Assembly: GCA_947446645.1 (NCBI GenBank)
Contig: CANFHA010000010.1
Location: forward strand, 62,001-126,000
Direction: 5' to 3'
Length of the DNA stretch: 64,000 bases
DNA from: Chitinophagaceae bacterium
GTDB taxonomy: Bacteria; Bacteroidota; Bacteroidia; Chitinophagales; Chitinophagaceae
A program made the translations under genes and the position numbers. This document shows positions 16,356 to 23,221 of the stretch, piece by piece. Numbering within the stretch: the stretch's first letter is position 1; each line of letters starts with the position of its first letter. Under the pieces are notes generated by a model. It worked only from the letters and a program-made list of their open reading frames with translations, was not told the origin of the DNA and searched no databases.

Positions 16356-16566
16356 TTTTACAAACCCAACGTGTTGATTATTAATAACAATGTGTGCAAT
16401 TTTCGTTTTTTTTCAGAACAGGTAATTGCACAATTTTCACCTTTGATCTACAATTAGTTATCTACTAAATATCAAGATGTGTATAAGGGTGTTATTCTTT
16501 GTCACAATTAGAACATAAACCCATATTTTGCGAGTAATTTGTACATTGGCGGTTTAAAATAAATCT

Positions 16567-17799
16567 ATGGGGCGTTTTACGGGCATCTTCGGCATTATAT
16601 TGATACTGGGTATCGCGTTTCTTGTTTCCAACAATAAAAAACGCATCAACCTCAGGCTGGTCTTCAGCGGTCTTGTGCTGCAGTTATGTATCGCGTTACT
16701 TGTGCTCAAAGTGCCTGCCGTTAACAACTTTTTCCAGCTGCTGGGCAAGGGAATGCAGAAGCTGGAAGGCTTTGCAAAAGAGGGTGCGAGCTTTGTTTAT
16801 GGCGGCATCGGTGTTTATGGCCCCGGTGGCCAGGTGGTGAATTATGGTATGGCGCCGGCTTTTGTGTTTGCATTCAATATTACTGCCACCATCATCCTCG
16901 TATGTGTGCTTGTGGCAGTGCTGTATCATTTACGCATTATGCAGTTCATTGTATCTATAGTAGCCAGGGCTATGAACTTTGTGATGCGTGTGAGTGGGGC
17001 AGAAGCGCTGAGCAATGTAGCCAGTGCATTTGTAGGCCAGGTGGAAGCACAGGTGATGATAAGAGCCTACCTGCCTACCATGACAAAGAGTGAGCTACTG
17101 GCTTCCATGAGCGGCAGCCTTGCATGTATAGCAGGAGGCATACTTATAGTATATGCCAATATGGGTGCGCGTCCCGACTACCTGATAGCCGCCAGCCTTA
17201 TGGCGGCGCCGGGTGCCTTGGTGATATCAAAAATTGTATTCCCGGAAACAGAAGAGTCTGTAACCATGGGCAAAGTAAAGCTGGATGTAAAGAGTAACTA
17301 TATCAACATGGTCGATGCCATTACGCATGGTGCCGCTGATGGCTTCAAGATAGCAATGAATGTAATAGCCATGCTCATAGGCTTTATAGCGCTTATAGCC
17401 ATGGTGAACTGGATGCTGGGCCACGTATACCACGGCCTGTCGCTGGATATGATATTTGGTAAGCTGTTCTACCCGTTTGCATGGGCTATGGGCGTGCCGC
17501 AGCAGGATATACAAAACGCTGCTACACTGCTGGGTCAGAAGCTGACGGTAAATGAATTTGTCGCATTCAAAAGCCTTACCACAAACAAGATACCTATGGT
17601 AACACCCCGGGGGCTTACGATCATCACTATAGCCATATGCGGCTTCGCAAACTTCAGCAGTGTGGGGATGCAGATAGGTGGAATAGGCGCCCTTGCTCCT
17701 GAGCGCAGGGTAGACCTCGCCAAGCTGGGTATGAAAGCGCTGCTCTGCGGCACATTGGCTTCTTATCTTTCAGCCACTATAGCTGGTATGCTCATCTAG
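16567..17799 (+). CDS. Concentrative nucleoside transporter (CNT/NupC family)
   Basis: A 410-residue polytopic inner-membrane protein of the usual CNT length. Early helices include GRFTGIFGIILILGIAFLVS and LVLQLCIALLVL. The Nucleos_tra2 signature region is visible in VSGAEALSNVASAFVGQVEAQ followed by YLPTMTKSELLASMSGSLACIAGGIL. The C-terminal core has NEFVAFKSL and AICGFANFSSVGMQIGGIGALAPERR, typical of substrate and Na+/H+ binding helices. It should import nucleosides using an ion gradient. Cytidine deaminase, a downstream salvage enzyme, is encoded nearby. It starts at ATG 16567 after a long non-coding region that may hold its regulation. Confidence 0.93.
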   Translation: MGRFTGIFGIILILGIAFLVSNNKKRINLRLVFSGLVLQLCIALLVLKVPAVNNFFQLLGKGMQKLEGFAKEGASFVYGGIGVYGPGGQVVNYGMAPAFVFAFNITATIILVCVLVAVLYHLRIMQFIVSIVARAMNFVMRVSGAEALSNVASAFVGQVEAQVMIRAYLPTMTKSELLASMSGSLACIAGGILIVYANMGARPDYLIAASLMAAPGALVISKIVFPETEESVTMGKVKLDVKSNYINMVDAITHGAADGFKIAMNVIAMLIGFIALIAMVNWMLGHVYHGLSLDMIFGKLFYPFAWAMGVPQQDIQNAATLLGQKLTVNEFVAFKSLTTNKIPMVTPRGLTIITIAICGFANFSSVGMQIGGIGALAPERRVDLAKLGMKALLCGTLASYLSATIAGMLI

Positions 17800-17880
17800 C
17801 CTTTCTTCATGGGTATATAAGCATCTCGCTAACACTTTAGGCATTGAAATGTTAAAATGTTCGGGTAGCTAAAAAAATAT

Positions 17881-17928
17881 TTTGCTATTACGATAAGTGT
17901 CGTACATTTGGATACGAAACAAATCGTA
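17881..17928 (+). promoter_or_regulatory. BlaI-type double operator over the blaI-M56 promoter
   Basis: TTTG (17881-17884), 18 bases, then TACATTTG (17903-17910) match the Bacteroidota promoter consensus. Two inverted repeats of identical form, TACGA-N6-TCGTA, lie at 17889-17904 and 17913-17928, centred 24 bases apart. The first overlaps the -7 element and the second covers the likely transcription start. This is what one expects of an autorepressing BlaI/MecI dimer. Confidence 0.75.
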
Positions 17929-17929
17929 C

Positions 17930-18313
17930 ATGGCTAAACAGGAAACAATACGGGCTACAGAAGCGGAACTTGAAATACTAAACATACTATGGGCCGGTGG
18001 TCCCGCAACTGTAAGAGAGGTGCACGAAAAGCTGGCACTTAAAAAGGACGCTGGGTACACTACTACGCTGAAGCAAATGCAGGTGATGCTGGAAAAGGAA
18101 TTGCTAAGCAGGACGGCGGAAGGGAAAGCGCATATATATGCCGCTATACCAGACAAACAAAAAACACAGGGACAAATAGTGCAGCGCATGATAGACTCTG
18201 TCTTCAGTGGCTCTGCCATGCAGCTGGTAATGCAGGCGCTGGGCAATCATAAGCCCAGCAAGGCAGAGCTGGCTATGATAAAAGAGTACCTGGATAAGAA
18301 AACAAAAAAGTAA
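17930..18313 (+). CDS. BlaI/MecI/CopY family transcriptional repressor
   Basis: A 127-residue winged-helix repressor from ATG 17930; the GTG at 17897 used in the track lies inside the operator region and is rejected. The DNA-binding domain covers about residues 5-75 (TEAELEILNILWAGGPATVREVHEKLA, then YTTTLKQMQVMLEKELLSR). The C-terminal helices (about 80-125) dimerise, and in the paradigm the M56 peptidase cleaves near the junction. It directly precedes an M56 peptidase gene by 36 bases. In Bacteroidota such pairs often do not control beta-lactamase, and no beta-lactamase gene is present here, so the signal and targets remain unknown. Confidence 0.92.
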   Translation: MAKQETIRATEAELEILNILWAGGPATVREVHEKLALKKDAGYTTTLKQMQVMLEKELLSRTAEGKAHIYAAIPDKQKTQGQIVQRMIDSVFSGSAMQLVMQALGNHKPSKAELAMIKEYLDKKTKK

Positions 18314-18349
18314 TTGGAATAAATTGTTCATTCGGAAAACCATTTGAGT

Positions 18350-19759
18350 ATGCACATCTGGATTCAATCACTATCGTGGACACTGATCTATGCACTGGCG
18401 CAGGGTTTACTGGTCTATGCGTCGTTGCGGCTGATCTTTAAGTTGGCACCGGGTACGCCATCAGCCACGCGGTACTATCTGTCGTTGTCTGCCCTCGCTA
18501 TATTGCTGGCATGGTTTGCCGACACGTGGTGGAGCCAGTACCATACTACGCTGCTTAGCGCAGAGCAGCTAAAATCGTTGGCTACAGGCGATACTACCAT
18601 CATATTGCTGCCTGCTGCCGGCACTGTAGATTATGTGACCCGTTTCAGGGCCGGGATGGAATCTGTAAGGGTTATTTTTCCCTGGCTATCGGGTGCTTAT
18701 TTATTAGGTCTTGGGTTCATGGTGCTACGTTTGTTTGCAGGCATGCGGCAGCTGTTCGCACTAAAAGCTAATGGTACTACTGCGCCGGATGCGATGCTGA
18801 ATGAACTGCTGGAAAGCCTGAAGAAGAAGATGCAATGGAATGCCCCTGTGAAGCTGCTTATTTCGGCCAGGGCCAGTGTTCCAATGGTTGTAGGCTTTCT
18901 GAAACCCATAATTCTATTGCCTGTGGCTACAGCAGCGCAGCTGAGTACCGCGCAAATAGAGACAATACTGCTACACGAGCTGGCACACTTGAAGCGGTAT
19001 GACTACCTCGTTAATATTCTGCAGACAGTTGTTGAGACCATACTCTTCTTTAACCCGTTTGTGTGGCTCGTATCTGGTATCTGCAGGCGTGAAAGAGAGT
19101 ATAGTTGTGATGACATGGTACTGCAGTACACCACTGAACCAATATCTTATGCAACGGCGCTTGCCGCACTCGCATCGCCCGATTTTACTTATTCGTCGGT
19201 TGTAGTTGCTGCCACCGGAGAGCCCACCCATTTGTTTAACCGTATAAAAAGAATCATGGAAATGAAAAAGAGAACATTCAGTTACAGCAGGACCTCTGCG
19301 GCCGTCCTCATTATCGCCATTATTGCCTGCCTAGCGGCATGGTTGCCATCGTCTGTTGCCCGGCCAAAAGATGATAAACCCACGAAAGTAAAACCGGAGA
19401 AAGTAGCCGAAGCGCAGAAGGCTCCTGATGCCACTGCCTCGCAGGACGCAATGGACAGCCAGTCAGAAGAGGGCAGGCTCGTGCAGCTGCTGATCAACGA
19501 TGGTCTTGTAAACCAGATAAAAGGTTTTGTGGTTGAGAAAAAACAAAGCAGTCTTTTCATCAACGGAGAAAAACAAGCCGAGGAAGTATCGAAAAAATAC
19601 TTGTCGACCATGACGCAGGAAAACATGAGAGTACAGGTTTTCTCTTTCTCAGAAAGGTTGAACATGCACCCCGATGCCAGCTTCCTGCAAATACTTTTGC
19701 CGGTATCACTGGAGTCGCCATGTGTAGATGTGAAGTCGAAGAGGAAGCCTGGATGCTAA
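18350..19759 (+). CDS. BlaR1-like M56 family membrane metallopeptidase
   Basis: A 469-residue protein starting at ATG 18350. Several N-terminal membrane helices surround the zinc peptidase domain, whose HExxH motif is in ILLHELAHLKRYDYL, with a downstream ligand region FNPFVWLVSGICRREREYSCDD. A further membrane helix (about residues 318-335, TSAAVLIIAIIACLAAWLP) is followed by a short 130-residue periplasmic tail. That tail is not a penicillin-binding sensor domain as in true BlaR1. It should cleave the partner BlaI repressor on receiving an unknown envelope signal. It is co-transcribed with the repressor gene. Confidence 0.9.
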   Translation: MHIWIQSLSWTLIYALAQGLLVYASLRLIFKLAPGTPSATRYYLSLSALAILLAWFADTWWSQYHTTLLSAEQLKSLATGDTTIILLPAAGTVDYVTRFRAGMESVRVIFPWLSGAYLLGLGFMVLRLFAGMRQLFALKANGTTAPDAMLNELLESLKKKMQWNAPVKLLISARASVPMVVGFLKPIILLPVATAAQLSTAQIETILLHELAHLKRYDYLVNILQTVVETILFFNPFVWLVSGICRREREYSCDDMVLQYTTEPISYATALAALASPDFTYSSVVVAATGEPTHLFNRIKRIMEMKKRTFSYSRTSAAVLIIAIIACLAAWLPSSVARPKDDKPTKVKPEKVAEAQKAPDATASQDAMDSQSEEGRLVQLLINDGLVNQIKGFVVEKKQSSLFINGEKQAEEVSKKYLSTMTQENMRVQVFSFSERLNMHPDASFLQILLPVSLESPCVDVKSKRKPGC

Positions 19760-19835
19760 ACGTTACTTACGATTATTTTTGGAGTCTGAGCGTACCCGGT
19801 GGGTGCGCTTATTCTTATTTAGAGAACAAAATTAT

Positions 19836-19869
19836 TTTGTGGTTTAAATATTAATCGTAATTTTACGAT
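19836..19869 (+). promoter_or_regulatory. arsR promoter and 16-bp palindromic operator
   Basis: TTTG (19836-19839), 18 bases, then TAATTTTA (19858-19865) is a near match to the Bacteroidota promoter. The perfect palindrome ATCGTAATTTTACGAT (19854-19869) overlaps the -7 element, five bases before the arsR ATG at 19874. This is the expected layout for an autorepressing ArsR protein. Confidence 0.65.
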
Positions 19870-19873
19870 AGAT

Positions 19874-20203
19874 ATGGGCGCGAGTAAATCGGATCTTTTT
19901 ACTAAAAAGCAAAATGAAATAGCTGCAATGGCAAAGGCGATTGCACATCCAGCCCGCATAGCAATAATACAAGAGCTGCTTAAAGCCAACGCCTGCATAT
20001 GCGGCGACCTCGTAAACGATTTGGGTCTTGCACAGGCAACCATTTCACAGCACCTTAAGGAGCTGAAGAATGCCGGGCTTATACAAGGCACGGTAGAGGG
20101 TACAAGCATATGTTATTGCATAGATCCGAAAGTATGGGAAGTGTACAGAAAACAATTTGCCGGGTTGTTTGGGCAGATGCTCCCTGCTCAAAAATGCTGC
20201 TGA
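19874..20203 (+). CDS. arsR: ArsR-family arsenic-responsive repressor
   Basis: A 109-residue winged-helix SmtB/ArsR regulator: AMAKAIAHPARIAIIQELLKAN, then LGLAQATISQHLKELKNAGLI as the recognition helix region. The motif NACICGDLV places two Cys at the start of the alpha-3 region, as in As(III)/Sb(III)-sensing ArsR proteins, and two more Cys end the protein (QKCC). It should repress the operon until arsenite binds. The position upstream of arsM and arsC supports this. Palindromes lie before arsR and before arsM. Confidence 0.93.
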   Translation: MGASKSDLFTKKQNEIAAMAKAIAHPARIAIIQELLKANACICGDLVNDLGLAQATISQHLKELKNAGLIQGTVEGTSICYCIDPKVWEVYRKQFAGLFGQMLPAQKCC

Positions 20204-20222
20204 TATTTTTTTACCAAAATCA

Positions 20223-20238
20223 ATCGCAATATTGCAAT
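20223..20238 (+). promoter_or_regulatory. Second candidate ArsR operator, upstream of arsM
   Basis: ATCGCAATATTGCAAT is a 16-base palindrome with one mismatched pair and a perfect core GCAATATTGC. It has the same length and ATCG-N8-type outline as the arsR operator and lies 18 bases before the arsM ATG. It suggests that arsM-arsC can also be controlled separately. Confidence 0.5.
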
Positions 20239-20256
20239 AAAACAAAAACATAAACG

Positions 20257-21093
20257 ATGAATACGGACCAGGAGTTAAAGGAAATGGTAAGGCAGAAATA
20301 CAGCGAAATAGCACTGCAGGACAAAGAGACCAATGCCTCGTCCTGTTGTGGCTCCGGCTGCTGTAGTACAGAGGTATACAACATAATGAGTGATGACTAC
20401 AGCAAGCTGGAAGGATACCATTCTGATGCAGACCTGGGGCTTGGTTGCGGCCTGCCCACAGAGTTTGCACAAATAAGACCTGGTGATGTGGTTATAGACC
20501 TTGGCAGCGGTGCTGGCAACGACTGCTTTGTAGCGCGGTCTCAAACGGGTGAAAGCGGTAAAGTGATTGGCATCGACTTTACTGAGGCAATGATAGCCAA
20601 AGCAAGGGCGAACGCGGAAAAGATGAACTACCATAACGTGGAGTTCCGCCTCGGGGATATCGAGAAAATGCCCGTCACTGCCGGGTCTGCGAATGTAATA
20701 GTGAGTAACTGCGTGCTGAACCTTGTGCCGGCGAAAGCTAATGTCTTCAAAGAAATGTTCAGGGTGCTGAAGGCTGGCGGTCATTTCTGTATCTCCGATG
20801 TAGTGCTCGTTGGCGAGCTTCCGGATAGTTTGAAGAAGGTAGCTGAACTTTACGCAGGCTGCGTGAGTGGCGCCATTCAGAAGCGTGAATACCTGGACCT
20901 GGTAAAGCAGGCAGGCTTTGAGTCGCTGACAGTACAAAAGGAAAAGGAGATCATCATACCTGATGATATTCTCGAAAATTACTTGACGGCAGATGAGCTT
21001 AAATCTTTCAGGGACAGTAAAACAGGTATTTACAGCATCACTGTTTTTGCACGCAAACCCGATTGTTGTACACCCGGCTCAGGCTGCTGCTAG
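20257..21093 (+). CDS. arsM: Arsenite S-adenosylmethionine methyltransferase
   Basis: A 278-residue class I SAM methyltransferase. The SAM-binding motif I is VVIDLGSGAGNDCFVA, followed by GKVIGIDFTEAMIAKA and a motif II-like RLGDIEKMPV. Arsenic-binding Cys are suggested by NCVLNL and GCVSGA, with additional vicinal Cys pairs near the N-terminus (SSCCGSGCC, about 29-37) and at the C-terminus (CCTPGSGCC). ArsM methylates As(III) to mono-, di- and trimethyl species, detoxifying it. It lies between arsR and a small membrane protein plus arsC in one operon. Confidence 0.93.
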   Translation: MNTDQELKEMVRQKYSEIALQDKETNASSCCGSGCCSTEVYNIMSDDYSKLEGYHSDADLGLGCGLPTEFAQIRPGDVVIDLGSGAGNDCFVARSQTGESGKVIGIDFTEAMIAKARANAEKMNYHNVEFRLGDIEKMPVTAGSANVIVSNCVLNLVPAKANVFKEMFRVLKAGGHFCISDVVLVGELPDSLKKVAELYAGCVSGAIQKREYLDLVKQAGFESLTVQKEKEIIIPDDILENYLTADELKSFRDSKTGIYSITVFARKPDCCTPGSGCC

Positions 21094-21120
21094 TATATTG
21101 GTAACTTAAAAACAAGTTCT

Positions 21121-21261
21121 ATGGAATACCTCAAAAGACATAAACGATTTGGTATAATAATACTGGGTATTGTTGCGCTCAATATGGCCTACGGTTTCGA
21201 CGCAAGATTTACCATTATTAACCTTATGTGGATACTTATCAGCGTAGTAAAAATAGACTAA
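21121..21261 (+). CDS. 46-residue hydrophobic protein hidden in the ars operon
   Basis: This ORF is too short for the track. ATG 21121 begins MEYLKRHKRFGIIILGIV, and the frame runs 46 codons to TAA 21259-21261. A basic N-terminus precedes one or two hydrophobic segments (about residues 11-24 and 31-43), so it is probably a small inner-membrane protein. Its stop overlaps the arsC start by one base (TAATG), and it starts 27 bases after arsM, so it is placed as a translated, coupled member of the operon. I do not recognise the family. A link to arsenic species at the membrane is inference from position only. Confidence 0.7.
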   Translation: MEYLKRHKRFGIIILGIVALNMAYGFDARFTIINLMWILISVVKID

Positions 21262-21674
21262 TGAAGAACGTTTTAGTGCTCTGCACAGGTAACAGCTGCC
21301 GGAGCCAGATAGCAGAAGGGTATCTGCGTCATTTTGCAGGTACCAAGGCAAACATATATAGTGCAGGCATTGAGGCCCATGGTGTGAACCCCAGGGCTGT
21401 AGCAGCCATGCGCGAAGACGGGATCGATATATCAGCACACACATCTGATCATATAGACAAGTACCGGGACATTCCGTTTGATTTTGTAATAACGGTGTGC
21501 GACAATGCCAGGGAGAATTGTCCCTATTTTCCAACCAGCGCACAAAAATTTCACGAGAATTTTCCAGACCCTGCAAAAGCAAAGGGTACTGAAGATGAAA
21601 TTATGCAACAGTTTCGTGAGGTTCGGGATATGATAAGGGCGTATTGCAGGGCGTTTGTGGCGAACAATTTGTAA
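21261..21674 (+). CDS. arsC: Arsenate reductase, LMW phosphatase (thioredoxin-coupled) type
   Basis: A 137-residue enzyme from ATG 21261, chosen over the track's GTG 21228 because the conserved N-terminus MKNVLVLCTGNSCRSQ starts there. The P-loop CTGNSCRS (C-x5-R/S) is the nucleophile loop of the low-molecular-weight phosphatase fold. The redox Cys pair is in VCDNARENCPYFP, and the Asp-Pro catalytic acid in FPDPAKA. The enzyme reduces arsenate to arsenite with thioredoxin. The arsenite can then be methylated by ArsM. No ArsB or Acr3 efflux pump is in the window, so removal may rely on methylation. Confidence 0.94.
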   Translation: MKNVLVLCTGNSCRSQIAEGYLRHFAGTKANIYSAGIEAHGVNPRAVAAMREDGIDISAHTSDHIDKYRDIPFDFVITVCDNARENCPYFPTSAQKFHENFPDPAKAKGTEDEIMQQFREVRDMIRAYCRAFVANNL

Positions 21675-21705
21675 GATATTTCTGAAGGGAAATACGTTCG
21701 GGTTG

Positions 21706-23103
21706 TTACTCCACCACGATAACCTTTTTTGCGAAATGCTCAGCACCTATCGTAAACTTGAAAAAGTACATACCTGGCGTCGAGAGCTCAAGGTCATAAC
21801 GATGAGCGCCGCTCTGCTCCATTGAAGATATGGTTTGTACATCCTGGCCGAGTACATTGGAAATGTTTATCGTTACTTGTTGGGGAGTCATTAGTTGTAG
21901 GCTTATCATAACGCTGCCGTTACATGGGTTAGGGAAAATAGTAGTGTTGTTCTCCACTATCTTATCCACGCCTGCGAGGCCACAGCCGGCTACTGGCTGC
22001 AGAGAACCGCCCAGCGAAATGAAATCCTGGTAAAAGGATTGGTAGAACATGTTGGCAATGGTGTCGCTGTGGATGATGATTGTGTTTTCATCATTTTTAG
22101 AGTTTGCCGAAAATGTCCAGTTGTGCGAACCCGTGAGCACCAGCGGGTCGGAGCAGGTGTCCGAGGGGTCCACTATCAATGTTTTGGCATGATAGACGCC
22201 TGCGCCGCTGTATACCTTAAAATGGGTGCCGAGGCCAGCAGTAAGTATATCATAAGGGGAGTAGGAGTTACTGAAATTGTCGTTTATACCAGAGGCATAA
22301 ACGCCGCTATTGTACTTCGCTACGATCAGGTTGGCTTCTGTCGACTGGGTGAAGGTATACACGCCAAAATAGAGATCAGTATTTGCTGATGATATGGCCG
22401 ACTGAATACGGCTGTCCGTTCCATCAGATGGGCTGAAATATAGTTCCACCAGGTGGCCATCTATATGAAACAGGTGGGCGCCAAGGTCTGTTTTGTCTGC
22501 GCCGAATTTCGCAGCGGCTGCATTGGGCGTGGCTGTGCTGCTTCCCCACATCATATTAAATTCTGCGGTGTAGGCCTGCGCCAGTGGCGCATCCTGCAGG
22601 AACACCATATTGTTGTAGTCGCCGTACATCATGGCGCTGTTCCAGTCGTAAGAACCGGTCCACACTATTGCATCATCTGCATTAGATGAGTTGGCATCTA
22701 TAATGATGAATTTGTTGTGCATGATGCCGAGGTTATCGGTGCGGGGAAGGGTAGGGATGGCTGGGTTGAGGCCTAGCATGCCGTTATTGGTTATCGTACT
22801 GTCATAGATCCAGCGTACTGTTATGCCATGGGCGTAAGCGCTGTCTATGGCATCTGCAATACTTGTATAGGGCCCCCTGGTCGCATCCTGTACATATTCG
22901 AACTGGGCAATATCAATAGTGTGCTTTGCCCGCTTTATGTATGCACAGATAGTATCTGCAGATGAGCTGCCTGAAATGTAGGCTGCATCAACACCAGAAG
23001 ACACTGATGTATTTACCGGGTGATTGAAATAGACTTTTATCTTATTGCCAGCCAGTGCACTAAAAGATAGCAGGAGCGTTAATAGATTGATGATTAGTTT
23101 CAT
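21706..23103 (-). CDS. Secreted phospholipase D-like protein with T9SS type A sorting domain
   Basis: A 465-residue exported protein. The signal peptide ends near ALAG (about residue 19). Two PLD-family half-sites are visible: MHNKFIIIDAN with TGSYDWN (about 130-155) and YHAKTLIVDPS with TGSHNWT (about 305-330), each an H-x-K-x4-D motif. The last 75 residues (TTIFPNPCNGSVMIS to FAKKVIVVE) form a type A C-terminal domain for the type IX secretion system. Members of the superfamily cut phosphodiesters in phospholipids or DNA; secretion suggests an extracellular nuclease or phospholipase, but the substrate is unknown. A -7 element TAGTTTTG lies 51 bases upstream. Confidence 0.9.
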   Translation of the reverse strand: MKLIINLLTLLLSFSALAGNKIKVYFNHPVNTSVSSGVDAAYISGSSSADTICAYIKRAKHTIDIAQFEYVQDATRGPYTSIADAIDSAYAHGITVRWIYDSTITNNGMLGLNPAIPTLPRTDNLGIMHNKFIIIDANSSNADDAIVWTGSYDWNSAMMYGDYNNMVFLQDAPLAQAYTAEFNMMWGSSTATPNAAAAKFGADKTDLGAHLFHIDGHLVELYFSPSDGTDSRIQSAISSANTDLYFGVYTFTQSTEANLIVAKYNSGVYASGINDNFSNSYSPYDILTAGLGTHFKVYSGAGVYHAKTLIVDPSDTCSDPLVLTGSHNWTFSANSKNDENTIIIHSDTIANMFYQSFYQDFISLGGSLQPVAGCGLAGVDKIVENNTTIFPNPCNGSVMISLQLMTPQQVTINISNVLGQDVQTISSMEQSGAHRYDLELSTPGMYFFKFTIGAEHFAKKVIVVE

Positions 23104-23154
23104 TGCTGCTGTTTGACGTAATTGCTAATTTAAGGTCAATAAATTGTAAAGCAG

Positions 23155-23162
23155 CAAAACTA
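23155..23162 (-). promoter_or_regulatory. Predicted -7 element of the PLD-like gene
   Basis: The minus strand reads TAGTTTTG, an exact TAnnTTTG match, 51 bases before the ATG at 23103. No clear -33 element was found. Confidence 0.35.
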
Positions 23163-23221
23163 TCACCAATTCTTCTTAACAGCGGATAAACACCATTACT
23201 ATTCTGTTATGTTCATAGCCC

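Larger units (their letters stand above)
15728..16566. other. Long non-coding region with nested inverted repeats
   Basis: About 840 bases between the higBA promoter and the nucleoside transporter hold no convincing gene. The only listed ORF (16159-16377, 72 residues, TTG start) has an odd composition and no recognisable pattern. The region contains nested inverted repeats at 16021-16178, a 9-base hairpin at 16330-16355 and a TGTGCAATT/AATTGCACA inverted repeat (16393-16432). Its 16-mer at 16340-16355 recurs inverted at 34664-34679. No tRNA is seen. Confidence 0.6.

Noticed and set aside
16159-16377. 72-residue ORF in the long non-coding region
   Set aside because: TTG start, unusual Pro/Lys/Arg-rich composition, no domain, and it overlaps inverted repeats that explain the sequence better.
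20275-20937. 220-residue ORF antisense to arsM
   Set aside because: arsM is clearly real; the antisense translation shows no family pattern.
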